Shown here: piece after piece, positions 1-9,668 of the stretch
Position numbering within the stretch: position 1 is the first letter of the stretch
How the letters are laid out: each line of letters opens with the position of its first letter
Assembly: GCA_023974075.1 (NCBI GenBank)
Contig: JAMFTG010000293.1
Coordinates: 32,501 to 96,500 of the forward strand
Length of the DNA: 64,000 bases
Origin: Chaenocephalus aceratus
Taxonomy: Eukaryota > Chordata > Actinopteri > Perciformes > Channichthyidae
Reading direction: 5' to 3'
Position numbers and translations under genes: made by a program
The notes under the pieces: generated by a model
Database searches by the model: none
What the model saw: only the letters and a program-made list of their open reading frames with translations
What the model was told of the DNA's origin: nothing

Positions 1-1737
1 TCCTCGTGTCTCTGAGTCCTGACTCCATCAGAGCTCCAGCTCTCCTCGTTGTCTCTTGAAGTCCTGACTCATCAGAGCTCCAGCTCTCCTCGTGTCTCTT
101 GAGTCTGACTCCATCAGAGCTCCAGCTCTCCTCGTGTCTCTTGAGTCCTGACTCCATCAGAGCTCCAGCTCTCCTCGTGTCTCTGAGTCCTGACTCCATC
201 AGAGCTCCAGCTCTCCTCGTGTCTCTGAGTCCTGACTCCATCAGAGCTCCAGCTCTCCTCGTGTCTCTGAGTCCTGACTCCATCAGAGCTCCAGCTCTCC
301 TCGTGTCTCTCTGAGTCCTGACTCCATCAGAGCTCCAGCTCTCCTCGTGTCTCTCTGAGTCCTGACTCCATCAGAGCTCCAGCTCTCCTCGTGTCTCTGA
401 GTCCTGACTCCATCAGAGCTCCAGCTCTCCTCGTGTCTCTTTGAGTCCTGACTCCATCAGAGCTCCAGCTCTCCTCGTGTCTCTGAGTCCTGACTCCATC
501 AGAGCTCCAGCTCTCCTCGTGTCTCTCTGAGTCCTGACTCCATCAGAGCTCCAGCTCTCCTCGTGTCTCTTTGAGTCCTGACTCCATCAGAGCTCCAGCT
601 CTCCTCGTGTCTCTGAGTCCTGACTCCATCAGAGCTCCAGCTCTCCTCGTGTCTCTGAGTCCTGACTCCATCAGAGCTCCAGCTCTCCTCGAGTCTCTGA
701 GTCCTGACTCCATCAGAGCTCCAGCTCTCCTCGTGTCTCTCTGAGTCCTGACTCCATCAGAGCTCCAGCTCTCCTCGTGTCTCTTGAGTCCTGACTCCAT
801 CAGAGCTCCAGCTCTCCTCGTCTCTCTGAGTCCTGACTCCATCAGAGCTCCAGCTCTCCTCGTGTCTCTGAGTCCTGACTCCATCAGAGCTCCAGCTCTC
901 CTCGTGTCTCTGAGTCCTGACTCCATCAGAGCTCCAGCTCTCCTCGTGTCTCTGAGTCCTGACTCCATCAGAGCTCCAGCTCTCCTCGTGTCTCTTTGAG
1001 TCCTGACTCCATCAGAGCTCCAGCTCTCCTCGTGTCTCTGAGTCCTGACTCCATCAGAGCTCCAGCTCTCCTCGTGTCTCTCTGAGTCCTGACTCCATCA
1101 GAGCTCCAGCTCTCCTCGTGTCTCTCTGAGTCCTGACTCCATCAGAGCTCCAGCTCTCCTCGTGTCTCTGAGTCCTGACTCCATCAGAGCTCCAGCTCTC
1201 CTCGTGTCTCTTTGAGTCCTGACTCCATCAGAGCTCCAGCTCTCCTCGTGTCTCTGAGTCCTGACTCCATCAGAGCTCCAGCTCTCCTCGTGTCTCTCTG
1301 AGTCCTGACTCCATTCCTGGTCTGACTCATCAGAGCTCCAGCTCTCCTCGGTCTCTGAGTCCTGACTCCATCAGAGCTCCAGCTCTCCTCGAGTCTCTGA
1401 GTCCTGACTCCATCAGAGCTCCAGCTCTCCTCGTGTCTCTGAGTCCTGACTCCATCAGAGCTCCAGCTCTCCTCGTGTCTCTTTGAGTCCTGACTCCATC
1501 AGAGCTCCAGCTCTCCTCGTCTCTCTGAGTCCTGACTCCATCAGAGCTCCAGCTCTCCTCGTGTCTCTGAGTCCTGACTCCATCAGAGCTCCAGCTCTCC
1601 TCGTGTCTCTGAGTCCCTGACTCCATCAGAGCTCCAGCTCTCCTCGTGTCTCTGAGTCCTGGACTCCATCAGAGCTCCAGCTCTCCTCGTGTCTCTGAGT
1701 CCTGACTCCATCAGAGCTCCAGCTCTCCTCGTGTCTC
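1..1737. repeat. 42-bp minisatellite, about 41 copies, cut by the window edge
   Basis: Tandem unit of about 42 bp with core GACTCCATCAGAGCTCCAGC followed by TCTCCTCGTGTCTCT. Copies differ mainly in the length of the CT run at the unit junction (units of 42, 43 or 44 bp), a slippage signature. One degenerate junction is at about 1,310-1,330. Forty-two is a multiple of three, so short open frames of 14-residue repeats appear on both strands. They are not supported as genes. The array enters from beyond the left edge, so its full size is unknown. Confidence 0.97.
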
Positions 1738-2356
1738 AGGCGCTGGTCTCAGGCCTGATAAGGAAGTGTGTAATATGAGACGGCAGCGAGGTTTCAGCTC
1801 CGATTATTAGATCAAAGAGGTGTAATGTTTTCTATTATTTCACTATGGCTACGTGGACGGTGTCGAGGTCCAATCAGGACCAATATTAGCAATATCCAGG
1901 GTCTGTTGAACTGGATTCGTAGTACAGGCCACTGATCCATCAGCTGACCTGTAGCTGCTCCCTCCACACTCACAACAACTTCAGACAGACATAAATAAAG
2001 CAGCTGGACTCGCCACACAGGAAACACACGTTTAAAACGGTTCTGCCGTTTTGTTTACACAAGCATTCATCAGTGGTTCGGAAAATGGCGCTGTACTGGG
2101 AGTGGAGGTGACCTGAGATTAGCTCCATGGACCTGACAGCGCAAAATGCTTACATTAAGCGCTACGTCATGAACGCAATAAATCCTACCCTGGTGGGGAC
2201 GCGCTCATGTGATTGGCTTAGAATGGACGAATCGGCTGAGCGTCAGGGGAGTCTCCGAAAACCCACACACGAATGCACAGCGATCCGTGCACAGAAAGCG
2301 TTTGCAGGTGCAGAGGTTTTAAACAGAAAACAAATATGTGGATCAAAAATACATAC
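1738..2356. other. gene-free unique-looking stretch
   Basis: No exon with splice sites, RNA gene or tandem array is visible. The sequence is mixed-composition and joins the 42-bp array to a MITE. Confidence 0.5.
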
Positions 2357-2980
2357 AGCCGCTTTCACGCCAAGTACTTTGCCGTACTTAGTGCCCTGGG
2401 GTACTTAGTACCCCAGGGCACTAAGTACCAATCGCGTTCACACCGGAGTACTTTTCCCCGAGGGAAGGATTAGGCAAATGAGCCGCTGACGTCACTTCGT
2501 CTTCTTCTGCTTTGGGTTTACTGGCAGGCCGCAAACTACTTCACGGCGTACACTGCCGCCCGAAGTCGCCGGCCGGAAGTCCCCCGGAGTTGGGGAAGGC
2601 TTCCAGAACGCCGACACCTCCTCATCTCCACCACTCCCATGTTTTCTTTTGTGTTGCCATAAGTTAGTCTCTCTGCGTTTGTGCGCTGGGCTAATGCTAA
2701 TAATGCTAATGCTAATAATGCTAATAATGCTAATGCTAATAATGCTAATGCGAGGATAATTAAATGGCGGCTTCACAAACTTTTTTGGAGTTTTACGGGG
2801 CGTGGTTTGCAATTTGCCCAGCCAATAGAAATTGGTACTTTTTTGGTACCACCTCTCTAGCAGGCACTAAAAATGGGGGTAAAAGTTCCCGCCACTAAGT
2901 ACTCTTTTTGGTGTGAACGCGACATAACGGAACTAAACGGGAAAAAGTACGGGGATAAGTACTCCGGTGTGAACGCGCCT
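2357..2980. mobile_element. non-autonomous DNA transposon (MITE) with long inverted ends, copy 1
   Basis: The ends carry inverted GCGTTCACACCGGAGTACT-type sequence (about 2,433 on the left; 2,955-2,980 on the right). The interior matches the element at 28,826-29,518 in opposite orientation: shared blocks include GGCAGGCCGCAAACTACTTC, the GCTAAT/AATGCTAAT run at 2,690-2,752 and the GGGGCGTGGTTTGCAA block. A near-perfect palindrome with 20-bp arms and a 5-base loop lies at 2,384-2,428. No transposase is encoded. The superfamily was not settled because target duplications are unclear. Confidence 0.75.
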
Positions 2981-3475
2981 TATGTAAAAAAAAAATCTGT
3001 ATTTGGATTTTATTTACATGAATATGAAACGGAAGACATTTGTGTGTGCACTGAAAAACACAAGTGTGAATCCTTCTGTGTGCATATGTGTATCATGCTG
3101 AACTTTCTGCCACTAGAGGGCACTGTGGGAAAACAACAGTATGTTTAGTGTGGTGGTGGAGCAGTGTGGCATCATGGGAGTTGTAGTCTTCAGCTTCAGG
3201 GTTGTAGGTTCAGGAGGTTTTCACTGTCTCCTCCTCTCCTCTGATAAAAAGCGGTAAAAACAGTGAATACGAAAGTTGCTGCTGCTAACGTTAGCTAAGC
3301 TAGTTTATCTGATTACCCAAAGATGCAGACGTGACACACAGACGTGACGAGTACAACGGATAAAAACAAAGTCGTTTTCAGTTCAAAATCTGTGTTTCTT
3401 TGGTGCAGTTTGGTCGACACAAGACAGAGACTGCGAGCTAAAGGCTAACGTTAGCTCAGCTTGTTCCTCTGATCA
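2981..3475. other. gene-free interval
   Basis: AT-leaning sequence with several AACGTTAGCT-type motifs (3,285-3,300; 3,445-3,455). No exon or RNA gene is recognised. Confidence 0.4.
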
Positions 3476-3483
3476 CTTCAGAT

Positions 3484-4202
3484 TAGAGATGTTTTTTTTT
3501 TATATATATATATTTTTTTATTTAATGTTACAAAACAAAAATGACCATGTTCACGTCTTAAAGTCATCCTGAGGACTTAGTTTTGGTTTAAAATTACACA
3601 ACATCATGTATGTGTTGCTTCCTTTGGGCTTGTTTTCAGACCTGGTTGCTTATTTCTCTGAAATCTGGCAACAGAGTGGGCGCAGTGTCTAATAGTAGCA
3701 GCAAGCTAACGAGAGGCTACGTTCAGCTGGTGACTCGGGAGTCGGGACAGAGAAAATTTCAGGAGTTTGGAAGTATTATAAAATTGAAAGCGAAGGCAGT
3801 GTAACAGCCAGATGCAATGTTTGCAAGAAGGAGGTTCCGCGTGGTGGAAAGAACAGAGCTACGTTCAACACGACCAATCTAATACGCTACCTGAGAAACA
3901 AACACCAACAACAACACGGCGAGTACACAGCCGCCACTCAGGTAACGGCACGGAAACAACCGACACTTTCAGAGACTTTCAAAAGGAAAGAGAAACGGCC
4001 CCAGAACAGAGAAAAGGCCAACACAATAACAGCCAGGATAGCTGAATTCATCGCGTTGGATGACCAGCCGTTATCTGTTACCTTTTTCTCTCTTAATGCA
4101 TTGCATAAAGATCGGATCGGGAAAAATCGGTATCGGCAGATTGTCAAAATCAAATGATCGGAATCGGATCGGGAGCAAAAAAAGGTGATCGGGACATCCC
4201 TA
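3484..4202 (+). mobile_element. internally deleted hAT transposon, BED-finger family, copy A
   Basis: Flanked by a perfect 8-bp target duplication CTTCAGAT (3,476-3,483 and 4,203-4,210), the hAT hallmark. The ends are TAGAGATG on the left and the complement of TAGGGATGTCCCGATCACC on the right. Left sub-terminal sequence present in copy B (47,289-48,089) is missing here and replaced by a T-rich and TA-rich run. The 719-bp body keeps only the 5' part of a transposase gene, then jumps to the right-end GATCGG-rich region. No catalytic domain remains, so the copy is non-autonomous. Confidence 0.9.
3700..4075 (+). pseudogene. hAT transposase N-terminal fragment with BED zinc finger (broken)
   Basis: Across shifted frames the sequence encodes a ZBED-type BED finger: an aromatic stretch near the start, a Cys-x2-Cys pair in an ARCNVCKK-like segment, then a TNLIRYLRNKH-like segment with the distal histidines. 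After this comes the FIALDDQPLSV motif found just before the catalytic core of ZBED-type hAT transposases. The reading frame is interrupted and ends before any DDE-type catalytic region. By family knowledge the intact protein would bind the element's ends and cut DNA. This copy cannot. The minus-strand copy at 47,396-47,869 has the same content and the same truncation point. Confidence 0.8.
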
Positions 4203-4210
4203 CTTCAGAT

Positions 4211-5022
4211 CCAGACGTCCCATTACTAAAATACTTTATTTGTTTAAAATATTGAGTTAAAAAACATCAAGACATAAAAACACTTTCCCACAGGTTCAAC
4301 AAATCCTTGAAAATGTGTTATTTGAGGGAGAAATCAAGGCCTTTTGTACATTTCTGTAAATACTAAACACTTCTATCAAAGTTCTCTTGATATTTTAAAC
4401 TAAATGTGAGAAAATAGCCTACCTGAATACAAAAACAAGAGGTTACAGTAAAACTGGCAATACAAAACTATAAATATTAACTAAAAATGTGCAAAAAAAA
4501 CAGATACAATATTTATGTACACAAGAATTTGAAGTAAAATGTGCAATTGCCGACGTGAAGCACTTGGAATGGCCGAGCGCAGAGCGGACTCTTCACCGAA
4601 GGATCACTTCTTCTTCAGAGTACGCAGTACTACGTCTACTGTCCCGCAGCTGCTGCCTCTCTGTTGGACTCCGGTACTGCACCTTACTCAGGAGACGCAA
4701 CAACATAAATGAGTGGGGGGCGAACGCACTAACCACTCAGCCACAGTCACCCCCAGGCCGCCAGTTGATGGTCACTGGCCTAGCGTCTGAATTGCGCTGC
4801 AGAAATAAAACAACTTTAAAAGGTTAAAATAAAATGAAATAAAGATATTTAAATAAACATAAGAAGTTAAACTGTCTAATTGTTGAAATAGAATAAATAA
4901 CAATACAAATTAAAGTAAACATTTCTACAGTGGGGTATTCGTGTTAACGAAGAGTTGATGCTTATGAGCAGCAGATTACACACCTCCGGCGCTGTGAAGT
5001 AAAATCGTCTTCTTCTCTCTAG
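4211..5022. other. AT-rich gene-free interval with a weak tRNA-like A-box
   Basis: Mostly AT-rich. The start (AGATCCAGACGTCC then a T-rich run) resembles sequence at about 26,205 inside another hAT copy, so hAT copy A may have landed in an older hAT relative. On the minus strand at about 4,715-4,755 a TGGCTGAGTGGTTAG A-box-like motif suggests a tRNA-derived SINE fragment, but no B-box was found. Confidence 0.4.
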
Positions 5023-5243
5023 TGATTTCCAGGAACATCCTGACGGAGCACCCGGCGGAGTCCGACTCCCCGTCAGCGACCTCTGACCCCGGGGAGTCAG
5101 CCGGACCGGAGGGCCCCGCCGTCCTCCAACAGCCAATAGAAAGCCTCGGAAACCCAGGCTCCGATGTGGCGGCTGCAGAGGGGAACCGCTCGGCGCCCGC
5201 CACCCCAGACCCTGCAAAACCTGCTCACGCTGACGAGATGTAA
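5023..5243 (+). CDS. possible 3'-terminal coding exon of an unidentified gene
   Basis: A pyrimidine-rich tract (TCTTCTTCTCTCTAG) ends at 5,022. A GC-rich open frame of about 73 codons follows in phase with a split codon, ending in TAA at 5,241-5,243. The predicted tail is rich in Pro, Ala, Glu and Ser (for example ILTEHPAESDSP near the start and AKPAHADEM at the end), like a disordered C-terminus. Third-position GC is high compared with the AT-rich surroundings. I do not recognise the protein, and no upstream exons or clear poly(A) site were found. The opposite strand is also open, which weakens the case. It could be chance or part of a dispersed element. Confidence 0.3.
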
Positions 5244-5369
5244 CACGAGGCGAGAGCACGGACTGGACAGTTCAGGAGGCGAATCCACCAATCAGGGGGT
5301 CGGGGGACCCTGCAGTCACCGAGCCCCGAGGAGGAGTGCCTTAAGAGGGCGATTAACAACATTTTCTTA

Positions 5370-6529
5370 GTGGCCAAACGGCGGTACTACAACTCGCGTG
5401 ACGTCATTTTGGCCCAAAGAGACATTTTCCCATTGACTCACATTACGAGAGAGACGTCTGCAAATCAGTGGCGATATCTTCTTTTACTAAATCAACTGCA
5501 CAACACAAACACTTTTATATCCCTTATCTAAATCAGAGTCTCGCTGTCAGCTTAGTGAACCAGGAAATGTTGAGGACCCCAAAGTTTTGAGATAGAAATG
5601 TAGAGCAGGGTCTCCAGCTCATAGAAACTGCCGGATGCTAACCTGTGCAGATGTTGGGACATGTGAATAATTAGCATAAGTTGTGTCAATTAGCATTAAT
5701 TTGGACATTTAGGAGTGGTGTTGGGGGTTGTTGGAGATGCTGAATCCATTTCTGATATTTTCAGGATCAAAAGTGTCAGTTTGAACCAGAACGTGGTCAT
5801 ATCTGTTCTCTCTGTGGACTGATTCTGGCTACCATGAGTAGAGTTGGACGATCGGAAAGAGCGCAAGATGAACATTATGTCCTCTGTGGACACATTCTTA
5901 ATCTGTCCCTTAATCTTCAAAATGGATCAAAATCAGTCCCGAGAGAGAATTACATGCTTTGCGATATTAGTCTTTTAACCCAATCAGAGCATACGTTGAT
6001 TTAGGAACACAGGTTGAAGCTGAAAGTACATTTTGTGTAATTTTATGGATGTATTTTTAGTTTTATCAGAAGAGGTTGTTGTCACATTAATATAATATGT
6101 TTTAAAGCTCTTAAAGTAATTTGGATATTTTAAAAATGGCCTTTTCTTTGCGAGAGGGATTTACTGAGTCGTATTCTGGCTGTTTTTAATTTAATTTGAA
6201 CCAAAAGTCCTCGTGGATTAACGTTTGAATGTTGTTGCGTCACTAAGTGTTAAATTAATATATTTGAGTCCATTGGAATTACGGAAAAATGACAGACCTG
6301 AGAAACGTTCAGATAAAACCATGCAAAGCGGGTTTAGTGTTATTATTAGTATTATTAATAGTATTCTAACCCTGCAGTGGAGCGACTCCTCTCTCACGGC
6401 TTTGTGTTTCACGAATCGGCTCACGGGGTTAATGATTCATTCATTCTTTATTAAAAGGGAACAACGAGTCTGTCTCTGATTCTTTCTTTTGTTTCTGCAA
6501 CCAAACTGATTTATTATAATTCTGTCTCT
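5370..6529. repeat. gene-free interval holding a dispersed repeat (copy 1, about 5,620-5,945)
   Basis: Sequence at about 5,620-5,945 (GATGTTGGGACATGTGAATA, CTGAATCCATTTCTGA, GGACTGATTCTGG) has a diverged copy in reverse orientation at about 14,430-14,775. This marks an interspersed family, class unknown. The rest is AT-rich with no supported gene. Confidence 0.55.
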
Positions 6530-6533
6530 TTAA

Positions 6534-6892
6534 AGGTGGGGTCGGTAAGTTTGAGAAACCGGCTCGAGATCGCTAGAATTTGAAAATACACAACCGGAGG
6601 AAATCAGCCACTTCCTCACAGAGCCCCTCCTCCAACACACACGAGCGCGCACATGACCAATGAGGGCACGAGATAAGTTTGTGCCCCGATGGAAGGCTGA
6701 CAGGCAGGTAGGCCATCCAATCGGATTGGTTGTACTTTTTACAGTATTACGGCTTCTACAGATGACATTTTTTAATGGATTTGTTGTCAAAGCACTTCAG
6801 ATATTCATTGCTATCGGGATGTTAAGAGCATTCCATGGAATATAACAACAAGTGTATCTCGAGCCGGTTTCTCAAACTTACCTACCCCACCT
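6534..6892. mobile_element. TTAA-target MITE, copy 1
   Basis: A 359-bp element bounded by TTAA on both sides (6,530-6,533; 6,893-6,896). Its ends are inverted, AGGTGGGGTCGGTAAG on the left and the complementary CTTACCTACCCCACCT on the right, extending through GAGAAACCGGCTCGAGAT for about 40 bp. TTAA targets are typical of the piggyBac and Kolobok superfamilies. No transposase is present. A second copy in reverse orientation is at 44,935-45,337. Confidence 0.9.
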
Positions 6893-6909
6893 TTAAGTGC
6901 CTCGTAGAG

Positions 6910-8666
6910 AAATACTTGTACTTGAGTTAAAGTAGAAGTACTCAGATCATGTACTTCAGTAAAAGTAGAAGTACTCAGATCTTGTACTTGAGTAAAAGTA
7001 GAAGTACTCTGATCATGTACTTCAGTAAAAGTAGAAGTACTCTGATCATGTACTTCCATAAAAGTAGAAGTACTCAGGTATTGTACTTGAGTAAAAGTAG
7101 AAGTACTCAGATCTTGTCCTTGAGTAAAAGTAGAAGTACTCAGATCTTGTACTTCAGTAAAAGTAGAAGTACTCAGATCTTGTACTTGAGTAAAAGTAGA
7201 AGTACTCAGGTATTGTACTTGAGTAAAAGTAGAAGTACTCTGATCATGTACTTCAGTAAAAGTAGAAGTACTCTGATCATGTACTTCCATAAAAGTAGAA
7301 GTACTCAGGTATTGTACTTGAGTAAAAGTAGAAGTACTCAGATCTTGTCCTTGAGTAAAAGTAGAAGTACTCAGATCTTGTACTTCAGTAAAAGTAGAAG
7401 TACTCAGATCTTGTACTTGAGTAAAAGTAGAAGTACTCAGGTATTGTACTTGAGTAAAAGTAGAAGTACTCAGATCTTGTCCTTGAGTAAAAGTAGAAGT
7501 ACTCTGATCATGTACTTCAGTAAAAGTAGAAGTACTCAGATCTTGTACTTGAGTTAAAGTAGAAGTACTCAGGTATTGTACTTGAGTAAAAGTAGAAGTA
7601 CTCAGATCTTGTCCTTGAGTAAAAGTAGAAGTACTCTGATCATGTACTTCAGTAAAAGTAGAAGTACTCAGATCTTGTACTTGAGTTAAAGTAGAAGTAC
7701 TCAGGTATTGTACTTGAGTAAAAGTAGAAGTACTCAGATCTTGTCCTTGAGTAAAAGTAGAAGTACTCAGATCTTGTCCTTGAGTAAAAGTAGAAGTACT
7801 CAGATCTTGTACTTCAGTAAAAGTAGAAGTACTCAGATCTTGTACTTGAGTAAAAGTAGAAGTACTCAGGTATTGTACTTGAGTAAAAGTAGAAGTACTC
7901 AGATCTTGTCCTTGAGTAAAAGTAGAAGTACTCTGATCATGTACTTCAGTAAAAGTAGAAGTACTCAGATCTTGTACTTGAGTTAAAGTAGAAGTACTCA
8001 GGTATTGTACTTGAGTAAAAGTAGAAGTACTCAGATCTTGTCCTTGAGTAAAAGTAGAAGTACTCTGATCATGTACTTCAGTAAAAGTAGAAGTACTCAG
8101 ATCTTGTACTTGAGTTAAAGTAGAAGTACTCAGGTATTGTACTTGAGTAAAAGTAGAAGTACTCAGATCTTGTCCTTGAGTAAAAGTAGAAGTACTCTGA
8201 TCATGTACTTCAGTAAAAGTAGAAGTACTCAGATCTTGTACTTGAGTAAAAGTAGAAGTACTCAGGTATTGTACTTGAGTAAAAGTAGAAGTACTCAGGT
8301 ATTGTCCTTGAGTAAAAGTAGAAGTACTCAGATCTTGTCCTTGAGTAAAAGTAGAAGTACTCTCAGATCTTGTCCTTGAGTAAAAGTAGAAGTACTCTCA
8401 GATCTTGTCCTTGAGTAAAAGTAGAAGTACTCAGATCTTGTTCTTGAGTAAAAGTAGAAGTACTCTGATCATGTACTTCAGTAAAAGTAGAAGTACTCAG
8501 ATCTTGTCCTTGAGTAAAAGTAGAAGTACTCAGATCTTGTACTTGAGTAAAAGTAGAAGTTCTCAGATGTTGTACTTGAGTAAAAGTAGAAGTACTCAGA
8601 TCTTGCCCTTGAGTAAAAGTAGAAGTACTCAGATCTTGTACTTGAGTAAAAGTAGAAGTACTCAGG
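6910..8666. repeat. 33-bp minisatellite, about 53 copies (array A)
   Basis: The unit is GTACTTGAGTAAAAGTAGAA followed by GTACTCAGATCTT, with variants (TGATCA, GGTATT, GTCCTTG, CTTCAGT, GTTAAAG) recurring in a fixed order, so multi-unit blocks were copied. The same unit in reverse orientation forms array B at 15,757-16,340. The 33-bp length keeps 11-residue open frames, which are not credible genes. A candidate LTR interrupts the right end, and degenerate ACTCAAGTAAAGCACAAGTA sequence resumes at about 9,226. Confidence 0.96.
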
Positions 8667-9205
8667 TGTTACGGCTGCTCGGTAACCTGTCTGGGATTGT
8701 CTGCAGCCGTGTGTGTGATTATGTAAATGAGCTGTGTGGTTGCCCCAACGTCATTGGCTGTCATCTCCTGGTCCACTCCCGAGGACACTGATTGGAGCAC
8801 GCCGGGCCCGACGTTCTCCAATCCCTGTGCAAGCCCAGCGCACACCTGCTGGAGAGGACTACAAAGCTTGGTCAGTGACGATGTGTGCTTAGTGTCGAGT
8901 GACAATTTATGTGCTTACTAGTGTCGAGAGATGTGCTTAGTGGATATGTGTTTAGCGTAGGGTGCTTAGTTTCCCTCCTTCAGCTGTGTTTTCAGCTTCC
9001 TTTCTTTAGACTGTACCACTTTGACGGTGAGGGTTATTAGCTATATTTCTTTGTATTTAAGTAGGCTCCTTTTTTAGAGTCCTCCTTTTTGTTGTTTCAG
9101 GCTGCCATTTTGTTTCACCTTGCTTTATAATAAAACCATTCATAATTATTACCAATTCCAATCTGGTGTGTGTTGCTTCCCTCTTCCCCTAGTCGGGACG
9201 TAACA
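8667..9205 (+). mobile_element. candidate solo LTR
   Basis: A 539-bp block begins TGTTACG and ends CGTAACA, a perfect 7-bp inverted terminal pair with the TG...CA ends typical of LTRs. Inside are a TATA-like GTATTTAAGTAGG (about 9,053) and an AATAAA signal (about 9,128), placed as in an LTR promoter and polyadenylation region. It interrupts 33-bp repeat sequence on both sides. No matching 4-6 bp target duplication was seen (left TCAGG, right AGTAC), and no internal retroviral or gypsy genes are present. Most likely LTR-LTR recombination removed the interior. Confidence 0.6.
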
Positions 9206-9668
9206 AGTACAAAGAAGCATAACATGGAAATACTCAAGTAAAGCACAAGTACCTCAGAATTATACTTAAGAAGAGTATGTGAGTACATATAGTTACTCCA
9301 CAGAGCTCAGGATTGATGGGAGATACAAACTGGTTCAGTTCAGACCTCTTCCCCACGGGAACAGAATGAAATCTCTTCCTCTGACCACGGGGGGCTTTCC
9401 GAATAGTTCAGATCCTTTTCTGTTGAATAATTGAGAAGAAACAGCTTCCTGTGAACATCAGCGCTGCACCGGAGGCACTGCTGATTAAATACACAATTAA
9501 AATACCTCTTTGATGAAGAAAATATATTTAAGAAACAAAAGAATGTTCCATATTTTTTATTGACTTTTACAATTTTTACATTTGGTCATTTTACTTGATT
9601 ATTTTATTTATTTATTTATCTTTATATCTCCATCTTTTTAATCCTGAACGTCACCAAGCGCTCCGTTC
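9206..9668. other. gene-free interval
   Basis: Decayed ACTCAAGTA-type repeat at 9,206-9,300, then AT-rich sequence. The last about 40 bp (CATC...AATCCTGAACGTCACCAAG) is the left flank shared with the second 38-bp array at 56,290. Confidence 0.5.

Noticed and set aside
4700..4765. tRNA gene on the minus strand
   Set aside because: An A-box-like TGGCTGAGTGGTTAG is present, but no B-box, acceptor stem or anticodon arm could be fitted. At most a SINE fragment.
6910..8666. CRISPR-like appearance of regularly spaced repeats
   Set aside because: Units are head-to-tail without unique spacers, in a vertebrate context. It is a minisatellite. The same applies to the other arrays.
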